DNA from: Diaporthe sp. PMI_573
Taxonomy: Eukaryota; Ascomycota; Sordariomycetes; Diaporthales; Diaporthaceae
Direction: 5' to 3'
Assembly: GCA_021399435.1 (NCBI GenBank)
Contig: JAJTUP010000005.1
Coordinates: 248,001-312,000, forward strand
Length of the DNA stretch: 64,000 bases
The position numbers and the translations under genes were made by a program. The notes below the pieces were generated by a model. That model saw nothing but the letters and a program-made list of their open reading frames with translations. It ran no database searches and was not told where the DNA came from. This document shows positions 38,197 to 49,936 of this stretch, piece by piece; the stretch's first letter is position 1; every line of letters starts with the position of its first letter.

Positions 38197-39839
38197 ATGA
38201 ATAGACGCGGTGGCGAGGGTCCCATGGACGGACTCGAGTTTCAGAATGTCCAAGTCGACAAGTCGAGTCCCTTTTTCCAGTTTGCGCAACAACCTCCCAA
38301 GCTTCGTGCGTCCACCTTAAGTCCATGTCTATATCCTCAGACCACGCGACCAGTAACTGGTCGCATGTCCTCCGCTGCATTCTTCATGCTGACAGAGAAA
38401 CGCCACCTACAGCTTCCCAGAACCCAGCAGCGCCGCCCTTCGCGAACTTTGGCACAAACCCCTTCAACAACAGATCCGCCGCGCCCAAGAATGGCAGCCC
38501 GTTGAGGCAACAGAGCTTCCCACGACCACCTGAGAGATCTGTCTTCAGCCCGTCCTTGGCCAGGCAGTACACCGCCCCACCGTTGCGTAACCCAGCATTC
38601 ACAAGTGCCAGACCCAGCACACCTGCTTTCATGACACCGCAGCATGATCACTTCGAGGACTCGGTCATGGAAGACACTCCCATCGACGATAGTCCCGCGA
38701 TGACGGATGCTTCTGCCCCCGCCGATGCCTCAACTGATACCCCCGACTTCGACGACTCAGGCTTGTTTGATAACATGATTATATCAACGCCGGACCACCA
38801 CGTCAGGCGCAATCTGTTCTCGGCCCAGAAGTCGGGAAAGGGCGAGTTGCCACGGCAGGATTGGTTCCAACGCGGCAAAGTCCGCAAGAGGGTCAGGATG
38901 GAGAAGGATAAAGATGTGGGAAGCACGAGGTCACGGCTCCCAGACGGCCGCGATGAGGACGACAGCGACTACGACGACGACGAACCGACCGGCAGGCGCA
39001 ACAGGCGGAGGAAGGACCTGGGGTGGCTACACCACATCCTGACGTCCATCTCCTCCAACCCCAACGCGCCCATGATAATCTCGTGGTACCTGCAGGTGCT
39101 ATTTAATGCCGCTTGTGGGGGCGTGGTATTATGGATGGCCTGGGGCATAATCTCAGCAATACGCGGTGAGGTGCTCTACTCGTCTGAGAAGGCCAGAGCG
39201 CAGCTCATGGAAGAGATGAACGCGTGCTCTCGGAGGTATATCGAAAACAAGTGCTCTCCGATCCAGGACAGACTGCCAGCCCTGGAAGGGATGTGCAATG
39301 AGTGGGAGACGTGCATGAGCCAAGATTCAAACGTGGTGGCGGGCGTCAAGGCGTCCGCAGGGCACCTGGCCGATATCCTGAACGAGTTCTTCTCGCGGCT
39401 CTCCTGGAAGGCAACCGTGACGCTGTCCTCCTTCTCCATCATCGCCATGTTCGCCTGCAACATCGCCTTCAGCAAGTTCCGCCACAACTACCGGGAGCAC
39501 AGCCTGCCGCACCAGGGGGGCCCCAATGCACAGTACCAGAGTCTGGGTCCCATGGGCTTCCCCATGTCACCGGACAAGAGCCAGGCCTATATCTTTGCTC
39601 CGATCGGGCACACGCCGAAACATATCAGACGGGCCTTTTTGCAAGACGACACAGAGTCAGAGGCCTCGCCGGATGCCAGAGTGCTGCCGCCGCCCATTAC
39701 ACCCTCGCGGACCCGGAGCCCGGTAAAGAGTGAAAGGAGCCGGAGCCCGACCAAGATCAAGTTGGAGGGGAGTCCTAGCAAGGGAGAACGTAGTCGGAGT
39801 CCGTCCAAGAGAAACACGGGCAGGAGGATTGAGTGGTAA
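38197..39839 (+). CDS. BRR6: Nuclear-envelope protein BRL1/BRR6 (511 aa)
   Basis: Exons are 38197-38305 and 38413-39839; the intron has GTGCGT/CTACAG ends and the join keeps frame (511 aa). The conserved Brl1/Brr6 domain covers about 240-395. A first membrane helix (about 256-282, VLFNAACGGVVLWMAWGI) is followed by a perinuclear-space loop with four cysteines (NACSRRYIENKC and GMCNEWETC) that form the family's disulfides, then a second helix (about 370-390, SFSIIAMFACNIAF). These proteins act in the nuclear envelope in nuclear-pore assembly and lipid homeostasis. Filamentous ascomycetes usually have one gene for the yeast Brl1/Brr6 pair, so the symbol is for the family. The N terminus is disordered and Ser/Pro-rich. 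The C terminus has repeated RSRSPxK motifs, possible targets of kinases such as CDK or SRPK. Confidence 0.92.
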
Positions 39840-40831
39840 ATAGTGGTCAGAGAATGCGACAGCGTGGAAAGTACGCAAAGCTGAGGAGGTGGACATATGT
39901 ACAATAAATTGCTTGGCTAGCGCCAGACGGGACATGACGGCATCTGGGATTCAAACGGGGCGAGGCAAGGCAAGGGAGGGAAAGGGCAGGGACGTTATTG
40001 TACAAAAAGTCAACGGGCCCGAGGAGTATGGATACCCCACGAAAAGCGTCAGGAATTGGGGGTTTCGGGCTGGGACTAAGCGATAGCGACTGGGCCCTCT
40101 ATGCTGAGATGTCTGGTTAATATACAAAGTATTTCTGCACGGGAGATGGACGAGTACTGCCCCAGTGCTTTGTGCCCACGGTTGTGGTATCATGCTGCTC
40201 AAGCGGTTGAATATATGAGAGGTAGCGTAGGGGACCAAAAGTCCGGACTAGCGACACTCTGCACCATGGCTCCTAACTTACGACACAATCTTGCTTTTTT
40301 CCGGTACTCTCACCGAAGTGTCTGCTCAAAGCGGCTGGCATCTCCGGGCCCGGTGGGGACGGGCAGGGCTTGGCATTTCCTCTCCGAGCGAAACTCGCCG
40401 GGGTGTCAAATCCGGGCGAGATTTGCCCAACCACCTCCACGTTCGAGGCCCGGGCGCCCGAACACGGGGTTGGCTGTGGCTATGTAGGCCGGTTTTGATG
40501 CTACTCTCTGTTCTAATATTGACGGCTTACGGGGGGTTATACGATGTTGATTTGGGATTTGTGTGGTTCGTGAACCGGATTGCGAGATCACCACGCGAGG
40601 GTTGGGTTTGGTTAAGTTGTATTGAAGAGAAGATACAATATCCATCTATATTCTTTATTGCTAGTCTTTTCTCTTCATGGGAACAGAGCTTTCTCTTTCT
40701 TGAACCGACCACTCACCTTCCAAAACGCAGTCATTCACTTGATCTGTGGTTCGTTCAATCAATCACATGCTCGACCACCATCCCAGCCCACCGCTTCGTC
40801 TTTTTTTTTTTTTCAAGCCCCAAGAAACGCA
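39840..40831. other. Intergenic region and leader of the small secreted protein gene at 40832
   Basis: It contains the BRL1/BRR6 3' end and the promoter of the next gene. A 13-base T run (40801-40813) lies 18 nt before the start codon. Frames crossing this region have no domain content. Confidence 0.45.
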
Positions 40832-41245
40832 ATGCACTTCCACGCCCTCGCCATCTTCCTGGCCGTCTCGTCCGCCTCGTGCCTAGTAGTCCCCAAGGCG
40901 ACGCAAGGCTTTCCCGATACAGAAGTCGAAGTCAAAGGACCCATCAGGTCGACATGGGTAGGCGTGGGGAGCACGGCGACATACCCCAGCCAAGCACACG
41001 CAGGAGGACCAGTGCCTGACGCGAGCTCATTATTCATTGACGTAAGTATCAGTCCAATCATGAAGCGGTGCCCTTCATCACAGTCCCGTCGGTTCCAACC
41101 CGATGGAAGAAGAGCCCCACTGGTACTTCGTTGAAAAAAGCTGACACGGTGGTCCTAACAGGAAGACGCAGCCCTCAGGCGCGGTGGCTTGATCCTGGCA
41201 AGAAACACCAAGACCACAGAACGGCGGCGACGAATAGCTGAATGA
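40832..41245 (+). CDS. Small secreted protein, 97 aa, unknown family
   Basis: Exons are 40832-41041 and 41162-41245; the intron starts GTAAGT and ends CCTAACAG, and the second exon supplies 27 codons and a stop. The start ATG is followed by a signal peptide (MHFHALAIFLAVSSASC). The mature chain of about 80 residues has no cysteine, is Gly/Pro/Thr-rich in the middle (WVGVGSTATYPSQAHAGG) and ends in a basic stretch (TTERRRRIAE). I recognise no family. The short length and simple composition make this a moderate-confidence call that rests on the signal peptide and the clean splice sites. Confidence 0.55.
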
Positions 41246-44200
41246 TATGAAGGGAAAGGAAAGCGTTGCGGGACTCGGAATGAAGAGGCCAGCGTGGCAC
41301 CAACGCTTCCATGACCAGTGGCAGCGGCCATTGGCTCTCGAGGCCCAGTGGCGAGAACACGCAAATTGACTGCCTCGGTGATGGGGGTGAGGTGACTCAT
41401 TCTTCGTCTCCCGTCGGTCTTTTTGATTTCACCGCCCCTTTCTTGGGCGTTTCGGGACAAGGATAAACATGTGAAAATGAGTTGGTTCATGGTAATGACT
41501 TATGCGGGCCGTGGCCAGGAGTGGCCAGGGAAGTCACCTTAATTAATACCTAATACATTCATATAATCAACCGGTACTGTGCTATATCATGCTCTCTAGA
41601 GACATCTAGGTAAGCCCAGAGACAGTTGGTAATCGTGACCGACACGCAGAGGTATTCAAATAAGCCATACCATCGTGAGAATGCGTACTTGCCCAAACTG
41701 AGGTGATTACTCAGAAAGGCAGAATGTATGTCTTTTTAAGCACGAGGCCACTTTTGCAGCAGAATCTTCAACGACACACATGTACGATTTGCACATGGAT
41801 TTCAAACAAAGCATGAATGGTTTCCCTCGTGTGGAATAGGCCTGCCCTGGTGCCAGTCGCCCTGACAGTCTTCGTACCTTCCCTGGCCGAGAGTGTTGGG
41901 TGGGTGCTTTGATAACAGAAAAGGGACCTCGAAGGATCCAGGCGAGTTTCATTCCCGTGTTCCGACCCAATGAGAAGCAGGATCCAGGGATCCTGAGTAA
42001 ACAAAACGGGTGTGACGGCCGCAGAGACTGTGTGCGATGGTCTTTGTTCCCGAGTATTTACCAAAGCCCAGGCCCGACGGAACCAGTGTGGAGTCGCCAG
42101 TTCAAATTTCTTACAGTCGCAGATAGTATTCTATTTGCTCTAGGTGTTGATCAGTGGCTAGCGAGCTTGATAATAACCGTGAATTCCACCCTGAGCAGCT
42201 GGTATGCAGCTTTGGTCTATTAAATCAGGTCGAGCCGACGGGTAGAGGCAGGTTACTGGCCCAGACCAGGCTGCCAATTGCCACTCTGCTCGCCCGGTGA
42301 TCTGATTTTGTATTGGGTGAAAACGTTCTAGAAGAGTCGCAAGGTGTGAGTGTGATGAAGAAAGTTTTCATCAACTTGCCAGCCAGGCTGACGTTGCGTG
42401 CTCATCCCATCCTCGCGCCGCCTGGGATCCATGCAACCAGGAACGCTCACAAAAACAAGGGAGGCGGAGCATTTGCTCCGGCGCAACTAAAAGGTTAGTA
42501 CCTCTGTACTCATTAGTTGAGTTAGTTCTGTGGGAAAGGGCCACATGGCTGCGCATGGCTGCGGAGTCGCCCCAGCGGCAGCTATCTGACACGGCACGAG
42601 GCAGCGGGAAGAAGAAAGAAGTTATGGAGACTCTGAGATAGGGGTGAACAGACGGGATAGGGTTGGGCATTGATATGCTGCCAGGCTGCATATGCTATCC
42701 TATCCTATAGCCAGTATCAAAGTATCAAACAAGAACCATAGTAGCACAGCATAATCCAAAGAGTAGAGACCTAGACTTAATGGGCATGGAAAGAATCCTT
42801 GTGGCAAAAGGGTTCGTCTCAGCTGAGATCTATAAGCGTGATCTGGAATTGCGTCACATTGCAGGGCCCGGCCCAAGGCTGGGTATGGGGGGGAAAGCTG
42901 TCTAGGGGGGTTGGGCTCTTGCTGCTTTTGCTGTGTCGTACAACATCTTTAGCATGCAGCACGGCAACACAGCGAGACATACATATATGCTGGACCGACA
43001 GCCTTGAACTTGTCCCCCTCCGCAGACTGGGCTGGGCTGGGCTGGACTCAGCCGGACCACGACAAAAGTAGGGATGACTGCAATCGTGCTCCTGAAAAGG
43101 AACCCTCCTCGCCGTCCGTCGACCCAGGCAGCGCAAGGGACTCTGGACCTTCTACCTTCTTGTTAGTTGACCCTCAACAATTGCAGCATTGGTAGGTAGG
43201 TATTCACGACTGTTGATCAGTAAAACAGAATCGTCCAAGGATTACTACTGACTTGGGTTGTACAGCAGGCACGGCTCAACTCGACAACCCCCACCCACGG
43301 CCCGACGAAAACGTACGATATCCGGCAGGGCCATGAAGCCTCATTTATCGACTGCAGCGGCGGCAGCAGCGGCGACGGTCTCGACTCCAACGGTGGTGCG
43401 GGTGCGTGCATCAGAGCCTGGGGTACAACTTCTTGATCGCCAGTGAGTTGGACGGTCGGTCAGTCAGTCGACCACGTCGCATAAGGAAGACAGGCATAGC
43501 GGGACGCAATAGAGGATTGGTGAATCTTTGTGCCTGCTGGCCTGCATAAATACGACAAGCATTCTACTTGATGCCCGGCCAGCCCAGTTGTCCAACCAAA
43601 GCACATGGGGCGACTGAGGAATCCCAGGCCTGTCCCTGCACAACATGAGCCTCAATAATGGGCCAAACGAGACGGCTAGAATCCTCCAGAATTGGACAGC
43701 TGGAAGTCCTTGGGCAGCAAGAAGAATAGGTGGCGAGGGGCTTTTTGGAGAGTGTAGAGTCTAAAGAGATGGAGGCAAAGAGGTGTGTGGTGCTGTGTGG
43801 TGTTGTGTGGTGGTGTCTTAAAGTACCCAGCAGCCGTGCGCCACAGCATGCAAGGTGTCTCGTCATCGCATCCAAATCCTGACATCGGATTAAGATCCCC
43901 AGGCACAACCCTCCCAGAATGCCATCCCTACACAGCCAATCCCCAAGGTCCCAGGGAGCCAAGTGAGCCCACAACGACCCACCCGGGCACGCTCACGCCC
44001 CTCCATTTCCTGCAGCTAGGCACCTGGCATCCCCCCCTCACCCTCATCCCAAGCATCAGACAGCCTGCCACACACACACACACACAGTCACATCAATTGG
44101 TTTGCAGGGGGGCCATGTTCCGAGGTGCAGCAGCTGCAGGCAGCTCTTGCATTTTGTCATATCATCCTGTAGCTCTTGAAGCTCCCCGCCATCCTTGATT

Positions 44201-44579
44201 TCCGTTGTCTCCATTCGAAGCCTTCTTTGCCCGAAGACAACAGAGCTTGCAATAACTCACTCTTAGAGAGAAAGAGGATCCAGGACTAGCTTAACACGCG
44301 CCGTCAAGCTGCGACACACAAATCCCCCCTGCGCCCGTCTAATCCGGTCCACCACGGCACAAGCACAAGCAAGCACAGCAAGCGCAGCACAGGCAGCACG
44401 CACAGCAACCACGACCAGCAGTTCCTGCCCAATTTCTTGACTTTCCCAAGTATGACGTTACTCACGCTCTCGACCCCGACCCCGACCCCGACCTGATTTC
44501 CCCTCCAAACCACCCCCCCCCCTCCTTTTGCCTCGACCCCCGCTATCCACTACCCACTCTCAGCCACGCCTGCCTCCCA
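41246..44579. other. Long intergenic region upstream of the Zn2Cys6 regulator
   Basis: The 3.3-kb region shows no supported gene. Short tandem motifs occur (CTATCCTATCCTAT near 42695, AAAGTATCAAA near 42718, a CA repeat at 44068-44085). The last 200 bases are pyrimidine-rich with C runs, typical of a fungal transcript leader. Large upstream regions are common for regulatory genes. Confidence 0.45.
44068..44085 (+). repeat. CA dinucleotide repeat
   Basis: About nine tandem CA units in non-coding DNA, roughly 500 nt upstream of the Zn2Cys6 gene. Confidence 0.85.
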
Positions 44580-47564
44580 ATGGCGTCTGAGAAACGCGCC
44601 CGCGCATCCAGTATGGACGATCCCATGGAACAGGACTCTCCTCCTCCTGAAGACACGCCCTCGTCAAACCAACACGACAACAGCGCAACACCTGTCTCTA
44701 CCACACAGACCACCACAGGTGCCTCGACTGCCTCAGCTTCGAATCCTTCTGCCGGAACTCCCGCCACCGCCGCAACCGCCCACACTGCCGACACCTCCTC
44801 CTCCGCCGGCACTCCCAATGCGCCGCCTGCCCCCTCCCTCGCGCCCTCAGCCGCCTCCAAGAGGCGAAGGGGCCTGGGCGTGGTTACTCCCAATGCCTGC
44901 ACAGAGTGTCGCAAGAAGCGCGCAAAGGTACTACTGCATTGCTCTCACTCCCATCCGCCAGTCGAACCTTTCCACCAGTGTGTAATCCAGCGGCGCAAGC
45001 CGCCCAGGCCTCCCTGAACTGACTGTCTGCGATTCCTGCCCCATAGTGCGATGGCCAGCAGCCATGTAGCAGATGCGCCGCCCAGAAGGACATCGAGTGT
45101 CACTACGAGGTTCCTGTGCGACAGTCCAAGGAGAACCTCCGCCACGAGATCGAGACTCTGCGCCGCCAACAAGCCTCCAACGAATCCGTCATCAGCGCCC
45201 TCTCCCACAATGCGCAATGGGAGGAGGTCTTGCGACGACTGCGCAGTGGCCAGTCCGTCGAGGCCATAGCGGATTGGCTGGGCAGTCAGTTGTCCTCGGC
45301 ACCCGCCGCGATACCGTCGTTTGGTCAGCCCTCCGGCACCGGTTCAAACCTCACCGGCCTGGCCACCTTCGCCGGTGCGAGCGCCGGCTCGTACACCCCT
45401 GGCATGGCTAACATGGCAATGTCGGCCTCAACTGTCAGCCCCACGTCAACGGCCCATCCGTTGAGCTCGAGACAGGACATGGACCCCGGCAGCCAGTGGG
45501 GTCAATACTCGGGCGGAACCCAGGAGCCCTCCAACAGGAGCAACACCCATCCGGATATAATGAACTGGAGCCGCCCTGGGCCTCCCCGGGAACGAGTTGG
45601 ATCCTGGGTTGCAGACAGTCTGTCGCCGGTGCAGCCCTCGCAGCCCCCCGAGGGAAGTTACCGCGGCCTTGACCAGGTTTTGATCCCGGAGATGCCCCCT
45701 CCCTCCGGCCTGCCTACCACCTGGACCGAGATCAGCTCAGACGGGACCTTGGTTCAGCACCTACTTGCCCTCTACTTTTGTTGGGAATACCCGACCTTCG
45801 CCTCTTTGAGCAAAGAGCACTTCCTCAAGGATTTCCACTCGGGGCGGCCTCGGTACTGCTCTCCGATCCTCGTCAACGCACTTCTTGCACTGGGATGCCG
45901 CTTCTCTACCCAGCCTAGTACGCTTGCGAACCCGGACGACCCGTACTCATCGGGCGACCACTTTTTCAAAGAGAGCCTGCGTCTCTTTTTCATGGAGGAA
46001 AACCACCACAGTCTGACCACGATCCAGGCCCTTGGCATCATGTCGATTCGGGAGGCCAGCTGTGGGAGGGATTCTGAAAGCTGGTACTATGCTGGGCAGA
46101 GCATTCGTCTCGCGGTCGAGATGGGCCTACACCGTGTGAGTGACGATTCGGGTGATAGCGACGAGGTCGCTGTCCAGGCAGCCACGTTCTGGGGTGCCTT
46201 CGCGTTGGACCAGTGAGTATCTTTGGCTGTCTGCGGGGCGCTGATGGTTTAGCTGACTGCTTGGTCATTTAGTGCTTGGTCTCTAGCCACTGGCTCTTTG
46301 CCTCAATGCTCCTGTTTCCCCCAACTGCCTCCCAAACCAGCTATCATGCCAGATATTGAGGCTTCCGTATGGATCCCTTACACGGACGACGGTAAATGCT
46401 CTCTCCCTCCCGAATTCTCTTGAGCTTGACGACGCTGACAAGACAAGGAGCCCCGTTACAACGGTCATGCGAGCAGCCGTCTAATGTCAGGTCTGTATAC
46501 AAGTGCTTCTGCGAACTTAGCGAACTAGTCCATGCATCCCTTTATATCCTCCACACACCGGGTCGGCCACTCACGGGCCCCGATCTTCTGAGCATCTACA
46601 CGCAATTCATAGACTGGTACGACACGGTACCAGTCTCACTCCGACTTGGACACAACTTCACTCCTGCGGTGCTCTTTGCCCAGTAAGCCCCCCAACTCGA
46701 ACGCTACAGATTGCACTGCTGACATCGCTCGATTGCAGCATGTACTACCATTTTGCCATATTACTGCTCTTCCGGCCTTTGGTTAAACTGCGGATCAAGG
46801 GGTCGAGTGTCTCGCCGCGGGATGTCTGCTCCCAAGCCGCGGACGCTATTCAGGGACTGTCTAGGTCATATTCACAGCTGTACACGCTGCAGCGTACACC
46901 CTCATTCGTCCCTTATTTTGTTCTCACCTCTTCAATTATGCATCTGGCGATCGCGGCGTCGAAAACACCGTCGAAATCGGACCGCGACGCCGGAGCTACT
47001 GGGGGGTCCTCAACACAAGAGCCACGAGCCGGTCATCCGCCAACTGGTGATGCCCCGCCCCCAGTGGACGACCATGTTATCAAATCTATCAACCAGGGCA
47101 TCGCCGACCTGACCGAGATGGCGCCGTGTCATCATTTTGCCGAACAGGCTCTAAATATACTGCGATATCTCGCGAAGAAGTGGAACATCGATATCGAAAT
47201 GGATGTATCAGAGAAGTTGAAGCAGGAGAAGGAGGAAGTGCAACAGGCGGGCCGCGAAGGGCGCGGGGTGCGGCAACAAGCGACGCGCTCGACGGAACTG
47301 ACGAGGATGACGGACCACAGCTACGGGACACGGCCCACCACGGGCAGCCTCAACTTCTTCGCGCCCAACATGAGCGAGAATGACTTCATCACCACCTGGG
47401 GGAACTCGATGTCCCTGCCGGCGCCGCCGGCGCCGGCGCGCCCGCCCGTGGTGAGGTCGGGCGACTCGATGGAGAACCCGCTGTTCTGGCCTTTTCCGAT
47501 GCAGGGGCGGCCTATGCTGCCGACTGGGGAGGCGCTGGCTGAGGCTGGGTTTGAGTTGATCTAG
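44580..47564 (+). CDS. Zn2Cys6 transcription factor with fungal-specific regulatory domain (897 aa)
   Basis: Exons are 44580-44927, 45047-46212, 46273-46391, 46448-46682 and 46739-47564; all five keep frame to 897 aa. The binuclear cluster is C107-x2-C110-x6-C117-x5-C123-x2-C126-x7-C134 and is interrupted by intron 1 exactly before C117, so the intron must be removed to form it. A coiled-coil dimerisation helix follows (about 140-170, LRHEIETLRRQQ). The middle homology region is clear (about 315-640): LLALYFCWEYPTFASLSKEH, then SWYYAGQSIRLAVEMGLHRV, then MYYHFAILLLFRPL. The N terminus is Ser/Thr/Ala-rich with a basic RRRG patch before the zinc cluster. It acts in the nucleus on promoters. The overall pattern recalls NirA/xylanase-regulator-type factors, but I cannot name a target pathway. 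Confidence 0.9.
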
Positions 47565-48990
47565 ATGACCGGGAATATGATTGAAGCCGAAGCCCCTCGG
47601 ACTTGTTCAGGATGTTGGGATGAGCAGCTTGGTTGTAAAACCACCTTTCCGGCCGACCCCGGGGCATAAGATCAACTTCCTGTCGGGATAATTGAAACTG
47701 CGCGAAGGAGGGAGCTCGACCCTTCTTTGACAGATCAGATCAGAACTCCCTGACATGGTATTGTGATGAAAGATCTTGTGTAGAACTTGGGACTTTTTGC
47801 TCGACGGCTGGGTGGCGGTTGCTAGACATCCAAAGCTTTTCAGTAAGATGCCGCAGATCTACCAGACCATCACCTAGGTATATATCGGCGCCGTGGATGT
47901 AGGGAAGGGAGTCAGGTCGGGGCACCACTGCAGGGCATGCAGGGTGGGATTTGGTCACGAAGTTTAGGTAGGTGGAGTGGCTCTCTATCCAGCTGCACGT
48001 GCATGTGTTGGGAGAAAAATAGCTCTTCGTCAATAGATACCCCCCACTCATGTTATGGCTGGCTGTTTAAGCGTCTTCGACCTGTTTGGGCGTTCGAAAA
48101 TTTTCCTCTCAATCGTGCTGAGCCCTAGGATTTCTGTTGTGTCTACTTTCTCACGTTGATTCTCATGGACGTTGGTTGTGTGGATGTGAAGCCTGTGGCA
48201 AAAGGCTAATGGCAATATTGGAGTGGTTGGGGCAGTGTCAAATTAGCCGATGCTCAACCGTTTCTCTTATGGCGAGTAGTTATGGGATGTCTCGTGGATG
48301 TTCTAGGCCGGGGCCACAGGAAATTATACCCGAGGGAAATAAATGTCTTGTAGGATCTCTTCGGACATCTTGGCGGCTTCCAAAAATGTCTTGATCACTA
48401 GTAACTTACTGAGATCAAGCCTGAGATGAGGATCGCGTGCTGCTTGTCGCATGTTTGTCTATGCAGAAGTCGCGAGCTCTAGGATACTGGACTGGGATGG
48501 CATTTGGCAAGCTCTCTGATGAAAAGCAGTGTTGATGGAGGAAAAGGCAAACCTGCGCGGAGAGGACTTACCATTCCTGGTATGCCTTAGCATACACCGT
48601 TTATTTGTGTGTCCTGAATATTTCGACTGTTTTAATAAACATCGCCATCCATTGAAACAAAAGCTCGCGGTTGAGACTCTGCCAAGCCACAAGTACTTTG
48701 TCTCCACATGAGTTAACCAGTGTTGGGGAGGGGGGTGCTGTGCCTCACACGTGCTGCTTTAGATCCTGTGCGACATGAAGTGGTCTGGCTACTTTGCGGT
48801 GATTACGGACGTCTTTTGAAAAGACATAATGTCCGAATTTGGCCGTCCTCCTGCCCCACCAGACACAATCGGTTATTACGGATATAGGCTTGTTAAGTGC
48901 CGGCCGCAGCGAGGCTCAAAAGGCAAGCAAAGTTAGTTCATCGTGTATAATATCACGCAAGGGGACTCGGATCAGCTTCAAGACTGCAAT
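47565..48990. other. Intergenic region upstream of the SDR gene
   Basis: No open frame with domain content. It holds the regulator's 3' end and the SDR promoter. No repeats stand out. Confidence 0.45.
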
Positions 48991-49936
48991 ATGGCATACT
49001 CTGACAAGGAGATCGTGCTCGTGACCGGCGGGAACGGGGGGATCGGCCTCGAGGTCGCGCGACAACTTGCTCGAGACCATGGCCAGAGGTTCCATGTGCT
49101 CATTGGCTGCCGCAGACTCCCCTACGGGAAAGCCGCCGTTAATCAATTGCACGACGAGGGCATCGGGGAGGGGGTCGAAGTGATTCAGATCGACGTCACC
49201 AGCGAGGAGTCGTTGGCGGCTGCTGCCAAGCACGTGGGCGACAAGTTCGGGAGGCTCGATGTCCTGCATGCAAACGTGAGTCCCCCCGAATAGCCCTCAT
49301 CTAAAGATTTTGAGATCTGAAATCCCAGACCAGGCGGGAATCTCAGGCGACAAGACCTACGAGGGCCGTCCCATCAGCGAGATCATAACCCTGACCGTGG
49401 CCACCAACGCGGCCGGCGCGGCCGCGAGCGTCGAGCACTTTGTGCCTCTGCTCTCCAAGGCCGAGAACCCGCGCGTCGTGTTCATGAGCTCCGGGGCCGG
49501 CAGCCTGAAGCTCGCGCATGACTTTGGTTTTGTCAAGGACTACCCTGCCTACTCGGTTAGCAAGGCTGCTGAGAATATGGTTATGCTTTATTATCATCAT
49601 CGGTTTCCGGGGTGGAAGGTTAATGCTTCTAATCCTGGCTTTAGGGTGAGGACTCCCAATGTTTCCCGCTTATTTTGGAATAGATTCGATTTCTGCTGGG
49701 TGATTCAATGCTAACCATGTGTTTATTGATTTACATAGGCTACCAAGATCAACAACTATGGCGAGGGTGTCAATGAGACGCCTGGGCCGGTATCTGAAGG
49801 GGCGACGAATGCTGTGAGGTTGACACTGCTCGGGAAGGATGGTGAGTCGGGGACGCATACTATGATTCAGGCCTCCCAGGATGAGTATAGCAAGACGATG
49901 GAAGGGAGGGACAAGGTTGTTACTGTGCCTTGGTAG
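48991..49936 (+). CDS. Short-chain dehydrogenase/reductase (264 aa)
   Basis: Exons are 48991-49275, 49334-49645 and 49739-49936, all phase-0 joins. The classical SDR motifs are all present: cofactor loop TGGNGGIG at 12-19, NAG at 95-97 (restored by the first splice), catalytic serine in MSSGAG (147/148), and YSVSK with Y168 and K172. The NPGFRA block after the second join is the usual PG motif. The enzyme should oxidise or reduce an alcohol/carbonyl with NAD(P)(H). An acid at the end of strand 2 is not evident and GCRR follows it, which favours NADP(H). The substrate cannot be told. There is no biosynthetic core enzyme next to it, so I see no sign of a cluster. Confidence 0.9.

Noticed and set aside
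43785..44198. 137-codon plus-strand frame upstream of the Zn2Cys6 regulator
   Set aside because: Crosses a CA microsatellite and shows no domain; more likely promoter or leader DNA.
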